DNA of 64,000 nt from UBA4427 sp045106235. GTDB lineage: Bacteria; Myxococcota_A; UBA9160; UBA4427. Positions 43,585-52,524 of this stretch are shown piece by piece. The stretch is taken from positions 513,485-577,484 of the forward strand of contig JBGCEJ010000023.1 of assembly GCA_045106235.1 (NCBI GenBank), given 5' to 3'. Position 1 is the first letter of the stretch. Each line of letters begins with the position of its first letter. Below the pieces are notes generated by a model. That model did no database searches. It was given only the letters and a program-made list of their open reading frames with translations, and had not been told where the DNA came from. Both the position numbers and the translations under genes were made by a program.

Positions 43585-43945
43585 CTTGGTCTGTGTCTCC
43601 TGGCGCTGAAGCGTCTCCCTGCTTCCAGGGCGACCGGTTCAGGTCGTGTTCAGGTCATCTCTTGGTCAACGTGATCCGATCCTGTGGATCACGCGGAATA
43701 CATCGGTTGAAGTCTTCGCGGTCGAAGCGCGAACCCGGCCGAAATTACGCGGAACCGGCCATCGGCTCAAAGCAGGGCCGTAGGTTCCTTATATGGAGTG
43801 TCCGAGTCAAGCGGAAACGAGTCATTTTCGGGCCGAATCCGGCGCGAAAAACGCCTCCACTCGAAGGCCTTGCGGCCGCGTTGCGCGTTTCCAGCACGCT
43901 CGACTCCATTTAGCCCCATTGACCGTGGGTCACCCTCCCCCGGCC
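43585..43945. promoter_or_regulatory. 361-bp upstream region of the 3-hydroxyacyl-CoA dehydrogenase
   Basis: No gene seen. It contains a direct repeat TTCAGGTC at 43638-43645 and 43649-43656 (11-bp period, one helical turn) and an inverted repeat GTGATCC-N8-GGATCAC at 43671-43692, both within 110 bp of the start codon on the minus strand. TATAAG on the minus strand near 43795 could be a -10 element. The layout suggests binding of one or two regulators; none is encoded adjacently. Confidence 0.5.
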
Positions 43946-46900
43946 TCAGCTCCCCGCGAGTCGGCGGAAATCGGCCAGGAGTTCGGCTTCCTTTTCCTTG
44001 GCCGTCTCAACGTACTCTTCCTTGACGGTATCGAAGCCCCGAATCTGCTCAGGGATCTCCGCAAGCTGAACCGCTAAGTCGAGATTCTCGGTCGAGAGCG
44101 CCCGGGAAATTTCCTGGATGTTCTGCTCGTAGTCCGCGAGCAGCTTCCATTCCATCTTTCGATGGGCGGGTCGGTTGAAGAAATCCAGCGGCGTGTGGCG
44201 CAGCACCTTCCCGAAGCGAAGCAGCTTCATCAGGCCGAAAATGCGTCGATGGATATTCAGCTTCTTCACGCGCCCTGAATCGGGATCCCGCGGCAAGAAG
44301 AGCTGCGGCGCAAGGTGAAACTGCAGTGTGTAGTCACCTTCAAACTCAGCATCGAGCTGACGCTGAAAAGCATCATCCGACCAAAGGCGCATGACCTCAT
44401 ATTCGTCCTTCACGGCCATCAATTTAAACAGATACCGCGCAACTGAGGTCGCAAAGCGTTCATCGGTCTCCCCGATTGCTCGCTCCGCCGCCGCAGCCTG
44501 ATTGACTAGCGATCGGTAGCGCTCGGCGTAGGCCGCATTCTGATAGTCGGTGAGGAATGAAACGCGACGCGCCACGACCTCGTCGAAGGTCTTTGCGAAT
44601 TCGACCTTCTGCGAACTGCGAATCCGCGAATCGGCCAACTCACGGACCGCTTCAAAATCGTGCGCAGCCAGCCGACCGAACGCGATCGCCTGTTTATTCA
44701 TCTCGATCGCACGACCATTCAGCTCAATCGCTCGTTCGAGCGCGGGCAGCCCAACCGGAAGCAGACCCTTCTGAATGGCAAAGCCAACCAAGAAGAGGTT
44801 TGCTCCGATCGCATCCCCGAGCAGCGCCGTCGCCAACTGCGTCGCGTCGACGAAATCCGCACGTTCAGACCCAACTGCCGCATTGATCCGCGACTCCATT
44901 CCCGCCGAGGACATATCAAGATCGGGGCTCGAAGCGAAATCTGCGGTCGGCGCAACATGGGTATTCATGATTGCCCGCGTCCGCGCAGGCGAGAGTTTCT
45001 GAATCCCGTCTTGCCCCGTCGCAACAACGATGTCGCATCCCAGCGCCAGATCAGCGCCGCCAGCCGGAATCCGCGTCGAATGCAATTTCTCAGGCGTACT
45101 CGCCACGCGGACATGACTCGCTACGGCGCCATTCTTCTGCGCCAAGCCCGTTACATCAAGAAGCGATACGCCCTTCCCTTCGAGATGACCAGCCATGCCG
45201 ATCAACGCGCCGATCGTAATCACACCCGTGCCGCCAATCCCGGCAACAAAGATGTTAAAGGGCTGATCGAGATTCGCGACCTGCGGAGCGGGCAGATCCT
45301 TGAACAAGGAGCCATCACCGGTGTCGAGTGCCGCCTGCTTGTTCTTCTTAATCGATCCCCCGATTACGGATGCGAAGCTTGGGCAGTTCCCTTCGAGGCA
45401 GGAATAGTCTTTGTTGCAAGAAGACTGATTGATCAAGCGTTTGCGCCCGAACTCGGTCTCAACCGGTTCGATCGAAATGCAATTGGACTGGACTGAACAA
45501 TCGCCGCAGCCCTCGCAGACCGATTCGTTGATCACGATCCGTCGGTTCGGATCCGGGAAATCGCCGCGCTTGCGAAGCCGGCGCGCTTCCGCAGCACACG
45601 TCTGGTCGTACAGAATCGCCGTGACGCCGGAGACTTCGCGGAGCCGCTTCTGCACCCGGTCAATTTCGTTGCGATGCTGAACCTCAACGCCGGTGGGGAA
45701 CACGCCCGGCTCGTACTTCTCGATATTGTCTGAGAGGACGACGATCGTCTTGATCCCCTCCGCCGAGAGCTGACGCGCAATTTCTGGCGTCGTAATTTCG
45801 CCGGCCATCTCCTCGCCTTCGATCGGCTGGCCACCCGTCATGGCCACCGCGCCGTTCACGAGGATCTTGTATGTGATGTTCACGTTCGCCGCGATCGCCG
45901 CTCGAATCGCGAGGTAGCCTGAATGGAAATAGGTGCCGTCTCCCATGTTCTGGAAGATGTGCTCAACGCTGCAATACGGCGCCTGCCCGATCCAGTTCAC
46001 ACCTTCCGCGCCCATTTGGTTCACAGCGAGGGTGCGCCGCTCCGGCAGCCAAACCGCCATGCCGTGGCAGCCGATGCCACCCAGGGCAATGCTGCCTTCG
46101 GGCACGACCGTGGAACGATTATGCGGACATCCGGAACAGAAAGAAGGCAGTCGCGCGAGGCCACCCGCCGCCGCGCCGATCTGAACGGCCTCGGGATCAG
46201 GGCGCAGTCGCGCCGCCCATTCAGGAGCATTCGTACCGACCCATTGCCGCAGGACTTTGACCACCGCTCCCGGCGTGAGTTCACCAATCTCGGGCACAAG
46301 GGGTCGGCCATCGAGGTCCCGCTTGCCCATGAGGCGCGGGCGTTCGCTCAAGTTGTAGAGGAGAGATGCGATTTGCTCCTCGATGATTGCTTTCTTCTCT
46401 TCGATGATCAGAAGATCATCATGCCCCTGGGCGAAGCGACGGATTCCTTCGGGCTCAAGCGGCCAGGTCATCCCCACCTTGTAAATTGAGATCCCCAGGT
46501 CCGCGGCCATCTCCTCGGAGACGCCGAGATCTTCGAGCGCCTGGCGCAGATCACCATAGGCCTTGCCCGTCGTCACGAGTCCGAGGCGACGCTTCGGCGA
46601 ATCCAGCACGACGCGGTCGATGCCGTTTGCGCGAACGAATGCGCGGGCGGCGACGAGGCGCTGTTCAAAGAGGCGCTGTTCTACCGGGATCGGGAAATTA
46701 TCCCAGCCGATATGCAAGCCGCCCGGGGGCATTTCAAAATCGTCGGGTGTCACGATCTGCACACGGTCCGGCGAGACCGCAATCGAGCCTGAACTCTCGA
46801 TCGTATCTGTTAGGCATTTAAATCCGACCCAGCAGCCCGAATAGCGCGAGAGGGCCCAGCCGTAGAGTCCGAAATCCACAAAGTCTTGAACGCTCGAAGG

Positions 46901-47443
46901 ATTCAGAATTGGAATCCCGCAGTGGATCATCGCGGGTTCACTCTGATGCGCGATCGACGAAGACTTCGCACCCGGGTCATCACCCATCAGCGCGAGCACG
47001 CCTCCGTTCGCTGCAGTCCCCGCATAATTCGCATGCTTCAGCGCATCGCACGAACGATCCACGCCGGGACCTTTGCCGTACCACATGCCGAAAACACCAT
47101 CGACCTTAGGCCCTTCCATGAGCGTCGCCTGCTGCGAGCCCCAGACCGCGGTCGCAGCGAGGTCTTCGTTCAGCCCCGGCTCGAAATGAACGGAATGCGC
47201 TTCGAGTTCATCCTTGGCCTGCCAAAGATTCATGTCGAAGATGCCGAGCGGCGAACCCCGATACCCAGAGATAAACCCAGAGGTGTTGAGCCCCGCGGCC
47301 AAGTCGCGCTGTTTCTGCATCAGCGGCAAACGCACGAGCGCTTGATTGCCCGTCAAGAAGACGCGACCCGACTCCACGCGGTAGCGATCCTTGAGTGTGT
47401 ATTCCGCATCGAAGGCGGGACCGAAAGCTTCGCCAGTAGACAA
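43946..47443 (-). CDS. Fused indolepyruvate/2-oxoacid ferredoxin oxidoreductase
   Basis: 1165 residues from a TTG start with GAGGAG upstream. Single-chain fusion of the alpha and beta parts plus a gamma-type domain. N-terminal pyrimidine-domain part (SGYRGSPLGIFD near 39), FCSGCPHN near 415 at a TPP-side cluster site, GDGTYFHSGYLAIRAA near 485-500 for TPP-Mg binding, a four-Cys cluster CEGCGDCSVQSNC near 645-657, and IFVAGIGGTGVITIGALIG near 720-740 (gamma domain). It oxidatively decarboxylates aryl- or branched-chain 2-oxoacids to acyl-CoA with ferredoxin. This long form occurs in aerobic proteobacteria, where amino-acid breakdown is the usual proposed role. Confidence 0.88.
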   Translation of the reverse strand: MSTGEAFGPAFDAEYTLKDRYRVESGRVFLTGNQALVRLPLMQKQRDLAAGLNTSGFISGYRGSPLGIFDMNLWQAKDELEAHSVHFEPGLNEDLAATAVWGSQQATLMEGPKVDGVFGMWYGKGPGVDRSCDALKHANYAGTAANGGVLALMGDDPGAKSSSIAHQSEPAMIHCGIPILNPSSVQDFVDFGLYGWALSRYSGCWVGFKCLTDTIESSGSIAVSPDRVQIVTPDDFEMPPGGLHIGWDNFPIPVEQRLFEQRLVAARAFVRANGIDRVVLDSPKRRLGLVTTGKAYGDLRQALEDLGVSEEMAADLGISIYKVGMTWPLEPEGIRRFAQGHDDLLIIEEKKAIIEEQIASLLYNLSERPRLMGKRDLDGRPLVPEIGELTPGAVVKVLRQWVGTNAPEWAARLRPDPEAVQIGAAAGGLARLPSFCSGCPHNRSTVVPEGSIALGGIGCHGMAVWLPERRTLAVNQMGAEGVNWIGQAPYCSVEHIFQNMGDGTYFHSGYLAIRAAIAANVNITYKILVNGAVAMTGGQPIEGEEMAGEITTPEIARQLSAEGIKTIVVLSDNIEKYEPGVFPTGVEVQHRNEIDRVQKRLREVSGVTAILYDQTCAAEARRLRKRGDFPDPNRRIVINESVCEGCGDCSVQSNCISIEPVETEFGRKRLINQSSCNKDYSCLEGNCPSFASVIGGSIKKNKQAALDTGDGSLFKDLPAPQVANLDQPFNIFVAGIGGTGVITIGALIGMAGHLEGKGVSLLDVTGLAQKNGAVASHVRVASTPEKLHSTRIPAGGADLALGCDIVVATGQDGIQKLSPARTRAIMNTHVAPTADFASSPDLDMSSAGMESRINAAVGSERADFVDATQLATALLGDAIGANLFLVGFAIQKGLLPVGLPALERAIELNGRAIEMNKQAIAFGRLAAHDFEAVRELADSRIRSSQKVEFAKTFDEVVARRVSFLTDYQNAAYAERYRSLVNQAAAAERAIGETDERFATSVARYLFKLMAVKDEYEVMRLWSDDAFQRQLDAEFEGDYTLQFHLAPQLFLPRDPDSGRVKKLNIHRRIFGLMKLLRFGKVLRHTPLDFFNRPAHRKMEWKLLADYEQNIQEISRALSTENLDLAVQLAEIPEQIRGFDTVKEEYVETAKEKEAELLADFRRLAGS

Positions 47444-47593
47444 ACTAGGGACTCCTCTATTCCTGCTCGGACCGTAGCGTAATCGTGGGTCGAGTCTCCG
47501 CCGAATCGACGCGGACGGGAAAGCGATCTATACGATGGGATGTGAACGGGACCGGCAACGGGAAAGCAGCCCGGGAGCCAAGGGGAAGACTAG

Positions 47594-48436
47594 ATGAAGA
47601 TCGGCGTCACGATCCACGCAACCGACAAGGCCATGCATCCCGTCGAAGTCGCGCAAGAGGCCGAGGCACGGGGCTTTCACTCGCTTTATATCCCCGAGCA
47701 CACCCATATCCCCACGAGTCGAAGAACCCCTGCCCCCACCGGTACCGAGGTCCTCGGCGAGGAGTATCTGCGCAGCCCCGATCCCTATATCGCCCTCGCC
47801 GCCGCGGCCGCTGTGACCGAGACCATTCTCCTGGGCACGGGCATCGGTCTGCCCGCGCAACACGATCCCATCACCTTCGCCAAAGAACTCGCCACCCTCG
47901 ACTGGATCGCCAAAGGCCGATTCGTGTTCGGCATCGGCTACGGCTGGAACCATGAGGAGATGGAGAACCACGGCATCAACGTGAAGCGCCGCCGAGCCCT
48001 CGTGCGTGAAGTCATGCTCTCGATGCAGGCCCTCTGGAGCCAGGAAGTCGCTTCATTTGAGGGCGAATTCGTGAATTTCGAGCCCTCCTGGCAATGGCCC
48101 AAGCCTGTCCAACAGCCGAGTCCCCGCATCCTGATCGGAGGCGGCGCCGGCCCCAAGCTCTTCTCTCAGATCGCCGAGTATGCCCATGGCTGGATGCCCA
48201 TCGGCGGCGCCGGCATGGCTGCGGAACTCGAGCGACTCCGAGGCTTGCTTGTCGAACGCGACCGCGACCCGAATGAGCTCCATGTCGTTCCCATGGGTGT
48301 ATTCCCAACGGACAAGAAGCTGGCGTATTACAAGGAAGTCGGCGTCACCGAGACCGTCCTGCGCGTCCCCTCGGCTTCTCGGGATGAGGTGCTCCCGGTT
48401 CTCGACGATTACGTTCAGTACATCGACCGTTTCTAA
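47594..48436 (+). CDS. LLM-class F420/flavin-dependent oxidoreductase
   Basis: 280 residues, ATG with AGGGGAAGA upstream. TIM-barrel motifs: VAQEAEARGFHSLYIPEHTHIP near 18-39 in two blocks, GTGIGLPAQHDPITFAKELATLD near 79-101, FGIGYGWNHEEMENHG near 112-127 and PRILIGGGAGPKLF near 171-184. The GxGxGWNxEE loop is common in F420-dependent members (TIGR03619-like). It diverges from the 2-oxoacid oxidoreductase and precedes the dehydrogenase pair, so it may act on the same substrate. About 270 bp without a gene follow, holding GATAC motifs. Confidence 0.82.
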   Translation: MKIGVTIHATDKAMHPVEVAQEAEARGFHSLYIPEHTHIPTSRRTPAPTGTEVLGEEYLRSPDPYIALAAAAAVTETILLGTGIGLPAQHDPITFAKELATLDWIAKGRFVFGIGYGWNHEEMENHGINVKRRRALVREVMLSMQALWSQEVASFEGEFVNFEPSWQWPKPVQQPSPRILIGGGAGPKLFSQIAEYAHGWMPIGGAGMAAELERLRGLLVERDRDPNELHVVPMGVFPTDKKLAYYKEVGVTETVLRVPSASRDEVLPVLDDYVQYIDRF

Positions 48437-48567
48437 GACCGATACGCGGCCCAAAGGCGCCCCAAAGCCAACCAACGGCGACCACCGCCAGGCCACCACC
48501 GAGGGCCGAGAGACGGTCGGACCGCCAAAACCCGGGCTCGAGGCCTTTGACTGGCCAGCGGCATTTC

Positions 48568-48587
48568 GATACGCTGCGGATCGTATC
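48568..48587. promoter_or_regulatory. GATAC-type inverted repeat upstream of the dehydrogenase pair
   Basis: GATACGCTGCGGATCGTATC: perfect 6-bp arms GATACG and CGTATC with an 8-bp spacer, 117 bp before the TTG start at 48704. It is the best copy of the motif also seen at 9708, with a further GATACGCGGC at 48441-48450, just after the stop of the upstream gene. Likely operator for a dimeric regulator of the following acyl-CoA genes. Confidence 0.55.
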
Positions 48588-48703
48588 TTGAGCCCCCCAA
48601 ATCGCCCTTCCGCATCCTGCGGCAGGTCCCCCGGGTGGCTCGCTCTCGCGACATGATTGCGGCCGCACTGATCTTCCGATCGGGCAGCCGCGGAGGATGA
48701 GGC

Positions 48704-49906
48704 TTGGACCTCCGGTACACCGCCGACGAACAGAAATTCCGCGACGAATTGGCCGCATGGCTGGCTGCAGAAGTCCCGAAGCATGGGACTGCACCCGCCG
48801 TGGACGACTGGACCGCGCGCCGCGCCTACGACACGGGCTGGCAGCGAAAGCTCTTTGATGCGGGCTACGCCGGAATCAACTGGCCGAAGGAATACGGCGG
48901 CCGCGACGCGACACTGATCGAGCAGCTGATCTATTTCGAAGAGATCGCCAAGGCCAATGCGCCTTACGTCGGCGTTAACTTCGTCGGCACCCTGCACGGT
49001 GGCCCGACGATCATGGCCGAAGGCACGCCTGAGCAAAAAGAGGCGCATATCCGGAACATCATCTCCGGCGAGGAAGTCTGGTGTCAGGGCTTTTCCGAGC
49101 CGGTGGCCGGATCGGATCTCGCGGGTCTTCAGACGAAGGCCGAACGCGATGGCGATCACTATGTCGTCAACGGACATAAAATCTGGACTTCTTTCGCCCA
49201 GGTCGCGGACTACTGCGAACTGCTCGTGCGCACGGATCCCAATGCCAAGAAGCACGCCGGGATCAGCTGGCTGATCATGCCGATGAACCTGGACGGCATC
49301 AGCATCAGCCCCTTGCCGACCCTCGAAGGGGAAAGCGAATTCTCCGAGGTCTTCCTCGAAGACGTGCGCATCCCCGTCGAGAACCGGATTGGTAAGGAAA
49401 ACGATGGCTGGCGCGTGACGAACGTGACGCTGCGCTTCGAGCGCGGCACCGCCTTCGCGAGCGACATGATTCATCTCCAAGCCTTCGTTCAAGACATGAT
49501 CAAGGCCGCCAAGATGGTCACGAGCGACGGCACGAGCGCTTGGGAAGACAAGTCCCTGCGCCGCGAAATCGGGCATCTCTCGGGCGAGCTCGAATCGCTG
49601 TGGGCGATGGTAAAGCTTTCGGTCTGTGAGGCGAAGGAATCGGGCGTGCCCGGCGTCGGCGCCTCCGCGGTCAAGCTCTACTACACCGATATCTATCAGC
49701 GGATCACGGAGCTGGGCGTTCGCCTCCTCGGTCGCGCGGGGATTTCCCGCTCCGATGTCGGCGGCCTGCCCTCCCATCAGTTCTTGGCCCGGCATTTCAA
49801 CGCGATCTCCATCGCGATCGCCGCGGGCACCAGCCAGATCCAGAAGAACATCATCGCGGAACGCATCTTGGGGCAGCCCAAGGAACCCAAAGCGAACCAG
49901 GCCTAA
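48704..49906 (+). CDS. Acyl-CoA dehydrogenase, base-bearing alpha-type subunit
   Basis: 400 residues from a TTG start with GGAGGATGAG upstream. INWPKEYGG near 58-66, CQGFSEPVAGSDLA at 127-140, and Glu246 in LRFERGTA, the helix-G base position. The C-terminal YEGT site reads AAGT. It is followed after 19 bp by a short base-less dehydrogenase (327 residues). The 400/327-residue pair mirrors the FadE29/FadE28 (387/339) pair of the mycobacterial cholesterol operon, which forms an alpha2beta2 enzyme. I infer the same architecture here. Confidence 0.88.
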   Translation: MDLRYTADEQKFRDELAAWLAAEVPKHGTAPAVDDWTARRAYDTGWQRKLFDAGYAGINWPKEYGGRDATLIEQLIYFEEIAKANAPYVGVNFVGTLHGGPTIMAEGTPEQKEAHIRNIISGEEVWCQGFSEPVAGSDLAGLQTKAERDGDHYVVNGHKIWTSFAQVADYCELLVRTDPNAKKHAGISWLIMPMNLDGISISPLPTLEGESEFSEVFLEDVRIPVENRIGKENDGWRVTNVTLRFERGTAFASDMIHLQAFVQDMIKAAKMVTSDGTSAWEDKSLRREIGHLSGELESLWAMVKLSVCEAKESGVPGVGASAVKLYYTDIYQRITELGVRLLGRAGISRSDVGGLPSHQFLARHFNAISIAIAAGTSQIQKNIIAERILGQPKEPKANQA

Positions 49907-49925
49907 TTAGAATTCAGGAGAACAC

Positions 49926-50909
49926 ATGGACTTCCAACCCACTGAAGACCAGAAAGCCCTCCGCGACGGCATTCGCTCCTTCTGCGAAGGTCAGGTCCCG
50001 AACGAGCGCTTCCCCGACCTTGAAAAAGCGGGCGGATTCGATCGCGCGCTCTGGAACGAAATCGCCGAAATGGGCGTCTTCGCCCTTCGCCTCACCGAAG
50101 ACGAAGGCGGCATCGGGCTCGGCTATTCCGACGCCGTGCTCGTGTTCGAAGAGCTCGGGCGGCGCCTCGTGCCCGGCCCCCTCGTCTGGACTCATCTCGC
50201 AGCGAGCCTCGTCGACGGCGCAGCGACCGGCGAGAAAGTCGTCGGCGGTATTGACCTCACAGGAGGCAATCCGAATCCGGTGCTCGTGGAATACCTCGAC
50301 AGCCTCGACGTGCTCCTCGTCCTCCGAAAGGACGGCCTCTACCGCGTTGACGCTTCCGATTTGAAGGGCGTCGCGGTCGATGTCCCCCTCGATCCACTCA
50401 CGCCTGCCTCCCACGTTGAGTCTCTGCCCCAGGGCGAGCTGATCGGGGATGCCGCGGCCGCCCAGCGTCTGCGACTCGAAGGCGCGGCCCTGATCTCGGG
50501 CTTCCAGCTGGGCCTTACGGAAGGCGCTCTCGATTTGGCCAATGAATACGCCAAGGGTCGCGAGCAATTCGGTCGCCCCATCGGCGGCTTTCAGGCGGTG
50601 AAGCATATCCTCGCAGAAATGTTCGTGAAGCAGGAAGCGGCACGCGCCGGGGCCTACAACGCAGCGGCCACCCTCGACGCGCCGGAAGTCGCCGATGTCG
50701 AGCGCGCCGTTTGCGCAGCCAAGGTCACCGCGGGCGAAGGCGCCATCCGCAATGCACGCGCCTGCATCCAGGTGCACGGCGGCATGGGATTCACCTGGGA
50801 AGTCATGGCGCATTACTATTTCAAACGCGCCTGGGTCTGCGAGAACCAGTTTGGCACTCAAGATGAACACGCCGAGCGAATCGCCGAGATGCTCGACGCT
50901 TTGAACTAA
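49926..50909 (+). CDS. Acyl-CoA dehydrogenase, short base-less beta-type subunit
   Basis: 327 residues, ATG with CAGGAGAAC upstream. Clearly shorter than a stand-alone dehydrogenase (about 380-400), mostly through a reduced middle beta domain between 120 and 165. It retains GREQFGRPIGGFQ and VHGGMGFTWEVM in the C-terminal bundle. Neither the helix-G Glu-Arg nor the YEGT glutamate is present. It should pair with the base-bearing subunit encoded 19 bp upstream. The next genes (HMGS-like/DUF35 fusion, thiolase, ligase) follow on the same strand. Confidence 0.86.
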   Translation: MDFQPTEDQKALRDGIRSFCEGQVPNERFPDLEKAGGFDRALWNEIAEMGVFALRLTEDEGGIGLGYSDAVLVFEELGRRLVPGPLVWTHLAASLVDGAATGEKVVGGIDLTGGNPNPVLVEYLDSLDVLLVLRKDGLYRVDASDLKGVAVDVPLDPLTPASHVESLPQGELIGDAAAAQRLRLEGAALISGFQLGLTEGALDLANEYAKGREQFGRPIGGFQAVKHILAEMFVKQEAARAGAYNAAATLDAPEVADVERAVCAAKVTAGEGAIRNARACIQVHGGMGFTWEVMAHYYFKRAWVCENQFGTQDEHAERIAEMLDALN

Positions 50910-50921
50910 CGTCTGACTAAT

Positions 50922-50957
50922 CCGCTCGGCCCGCTCAACCCGTCCAGCCCGCTCGAC
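50922..50957. repeat. Imperfect 9-bp tandem repeat
   Basis: CCGCTCGGC, CCGCTCAAC, CCGTCCAGC, CCGCTCGAC: four imperfect copies starting 13 bp after the stop of the short dehydrogenase. Same 9-bp period as the array at 25038. Confidence 0.65.
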
Positions 50958-51036
50958 CGTTTCGGCCCCAGCGGCCATGCCATGAAGTTTTCTGAATAAG
51001 CCGCAGCGCTACCGCGCCCGGCGCAGGAGCCCCGCG

Positions 51037-52446
51037 ATGACCGGTATCCTTTCCTACGGCGCGTATATTCCAAAGACGCGTCTTCCTCTCTCGGTGATCG
51101 GCGGCCGGCCGCCTAAGGAAGGCGGCCCAGAAAAAGCGGTTGCTTGGAATGACGAGGACGCGATCACCCTCGGCGCTGCCGCCGGCATCCATTGTCTCGA
51201 GGGCATCGATCGCTCCCGCGTCGACATGCTCTTGTTCGCCTCCACAACGCTGCCCTTCCAGGAGAAGCAGGCAGCGGCGCTCGTGGCCCGCGTCCTCGAC
51301 CTCGGTCGGAACGTGCAGACGGCGGATCATACGGGCTCCACCCGCGCAGGAACGAGCGCGCTGCGCACGGCCTTTGATGCGGTGAAGGCAGGCTCTGCTC
51401 GCTGCGTCCTGGTCATCGCAAGCGATGCGCGACTCGCCGCCCCCAAATCCGGCCTCGAAGCCAACTTCGGCGACGGGGCAGCCGCCTTCTTGATCGGCGA
51501 AGGCGACGTGATCGCCGATCTCGACGATTTCGCAGCACTCACGGACGAAGTGACGGATGTCTGGCGCCCCGCCGCCCACGACTACACCCATAGCTGGGAA
51601 GACCGCTTCGTCATCCAGGAGTCCTACACGCCCAATATGAGCGGCGCGATCGCAGCCCTCCTGGAGAAATCCGGCTCCCAGATTTCGGACTACGACCGCG
51701 TGGCCTTCTATGCGCCCGACGCTCGCTCCCACGGCGGTATCGCCAAGGGCGCCAAGGTGAGCGCTGAGGCCCTCGCCTCTCCGCTCTTTGGCCGGCTTGG
51801 GAATGCCGGCGCTGCTTTCGCGCCCCTACAGCTCGTTTCCATGCTCGAGAATGCGAAGCCGGGCGAACGCCTCCTGCTTGGTAATTTCGGGAACGGTGCG
51901 GATGCGACGAGCTTCCGAACAACCGATCAAATTTCAAAGCTCGATGCCCGGCGCGGCGTCGAATGGCACCTCGCCCGGCGCCGCGTAGTCGCGAGCTACG
52001 ACGACTACATCAAAGCGAAGGGCCTCGCCCCGAGCGAATGGGAAGCGGGAACAAACCCGGGCCTCTCGGCGACGATCCTGTTCCGAGAACGCGACGACGA
52101 TCTCAGCCTGCTCGGCCAAAAATGCCGCGCCTGCAGCGCCGTTCAATTCCCGGCGCAGCGCATCTGCGAGACCTGCTTTGCGAAGGATGATTTCGATTCG
52201 ATCCGGCTCTCGGATCGCATCGGCAAGGTCGTGACCTACACCTTCGACTATTTCTTCCCCACTCCGAACCCGCCGACCGTCGTCACGATTACGGATGTCG
52301 AAGGCGCGCGGATCCATCTTCAGGTGGTCGAGATCGAACCCGAGCAAATGAAGATCGGCCAGGAGGTGGAATTCGTTTTCCGCAAGATCCACGAATCCGG
52401 CGGACGACCGAACTATTACTGGAAGGGCATTCCCCGTCCGGAATAG
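51037..52446 (+). CDS. HMG-CoA-synthase-like domain fused to DUF35, catalytic residues replaced
   Basis: 469 residues, ATG with GCAGGAG upstream. Residues 1-335 or so follow the archaeal/bacterial HMG-CoA synthase fold (GILSYGAYIPKTRL, EANFGDGAAAFLIGEG, LFGRLGNAGAAFAPL). Residues 350-469 are a DUF35 module with a zinc ribbon (C-x2-C and C-x2-C in QKCRACSAVQFPAQRICETC) and an OB-fold. The three HMGS catalytic positions are changed: Glu to Thr70 (STTLP), Cys to Thr102 (GSTRAGTSA) and His to Tyr225 (FYAPD). True Claisen condensation is therefore unlikely. The next gene is an intact SCP2 thiolase, giving the same three parts as the archaeal thiolase-HMGS-DUF35 complex, but with two fused. I infer a scaffold or a different carbon-carbon bond reaction. 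Confidence 0.82.
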   Translation: MTGILSYGAYIPKTRLPLSVIGGRPPKEGGPEKAVAWNDEDAITLGAAAGIHCLEGIDRSRVDMLLFASTTLPFQEKQAAALVARVLDLGRNVQTADHTGSTRAGTSALRTAFDAVKAGSARCVLVIASDARLAAPKSGLEANFGDGAAAFLIGEGDVIADLDDFAALTDEVTDVWRPAAHDYTHSWEDRFVIQESYTPNMSGAIAALLEKSGSQISDYDRVAFYAPDARSHGGIAKGAKVSAEALASPLFGRLGNAGAAFAPLQLVSMLENAKPGERLLLGNFGNGADATSFRTTDQISKLDARRGVEWHLARRRVVASYDDYIKAKGLAPSEWEAGTNPGLSATILFRERDDDLSLLGQKCRACSAVQFPAQRICETCFAKDDFDSIRLSDRIGKVVTYTFDYFFPTPNPPTVVTITDVEGARIHLQVVEIEPEQMKIGQEVEFVFRKIHESGGRPNYYWKGIPRPE

Positions 52447-52524
52447 TCCCGCGCAGTCCGTATTCAAGAGACCACACCGTCGGCCATCGAGCTTCTCGAG
52501 GCCGACCTGAAAGCGAGTGCCCTC

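Noticed and set aside
42487..43674. 395-codon plus-strand open frame opposite the 3-hydroxyacyl-CoA dehydrogenase
   Set aside because: Antisense shadow; no ribosome site and no domain.
48053..49795. 580-codon minus-strand open frame across an LLM gene end and a dehydrogenase
   Set aside because: Crosses two well-supported plus-strand genes and an intergenic region; no recognisable motifs.
51037..52446. Plain HMG-CoA synthase for mevalonate synthesis
   Set aside because: Catalytic Glu, Cys and His are all substituted and no mevalonate genes are present.
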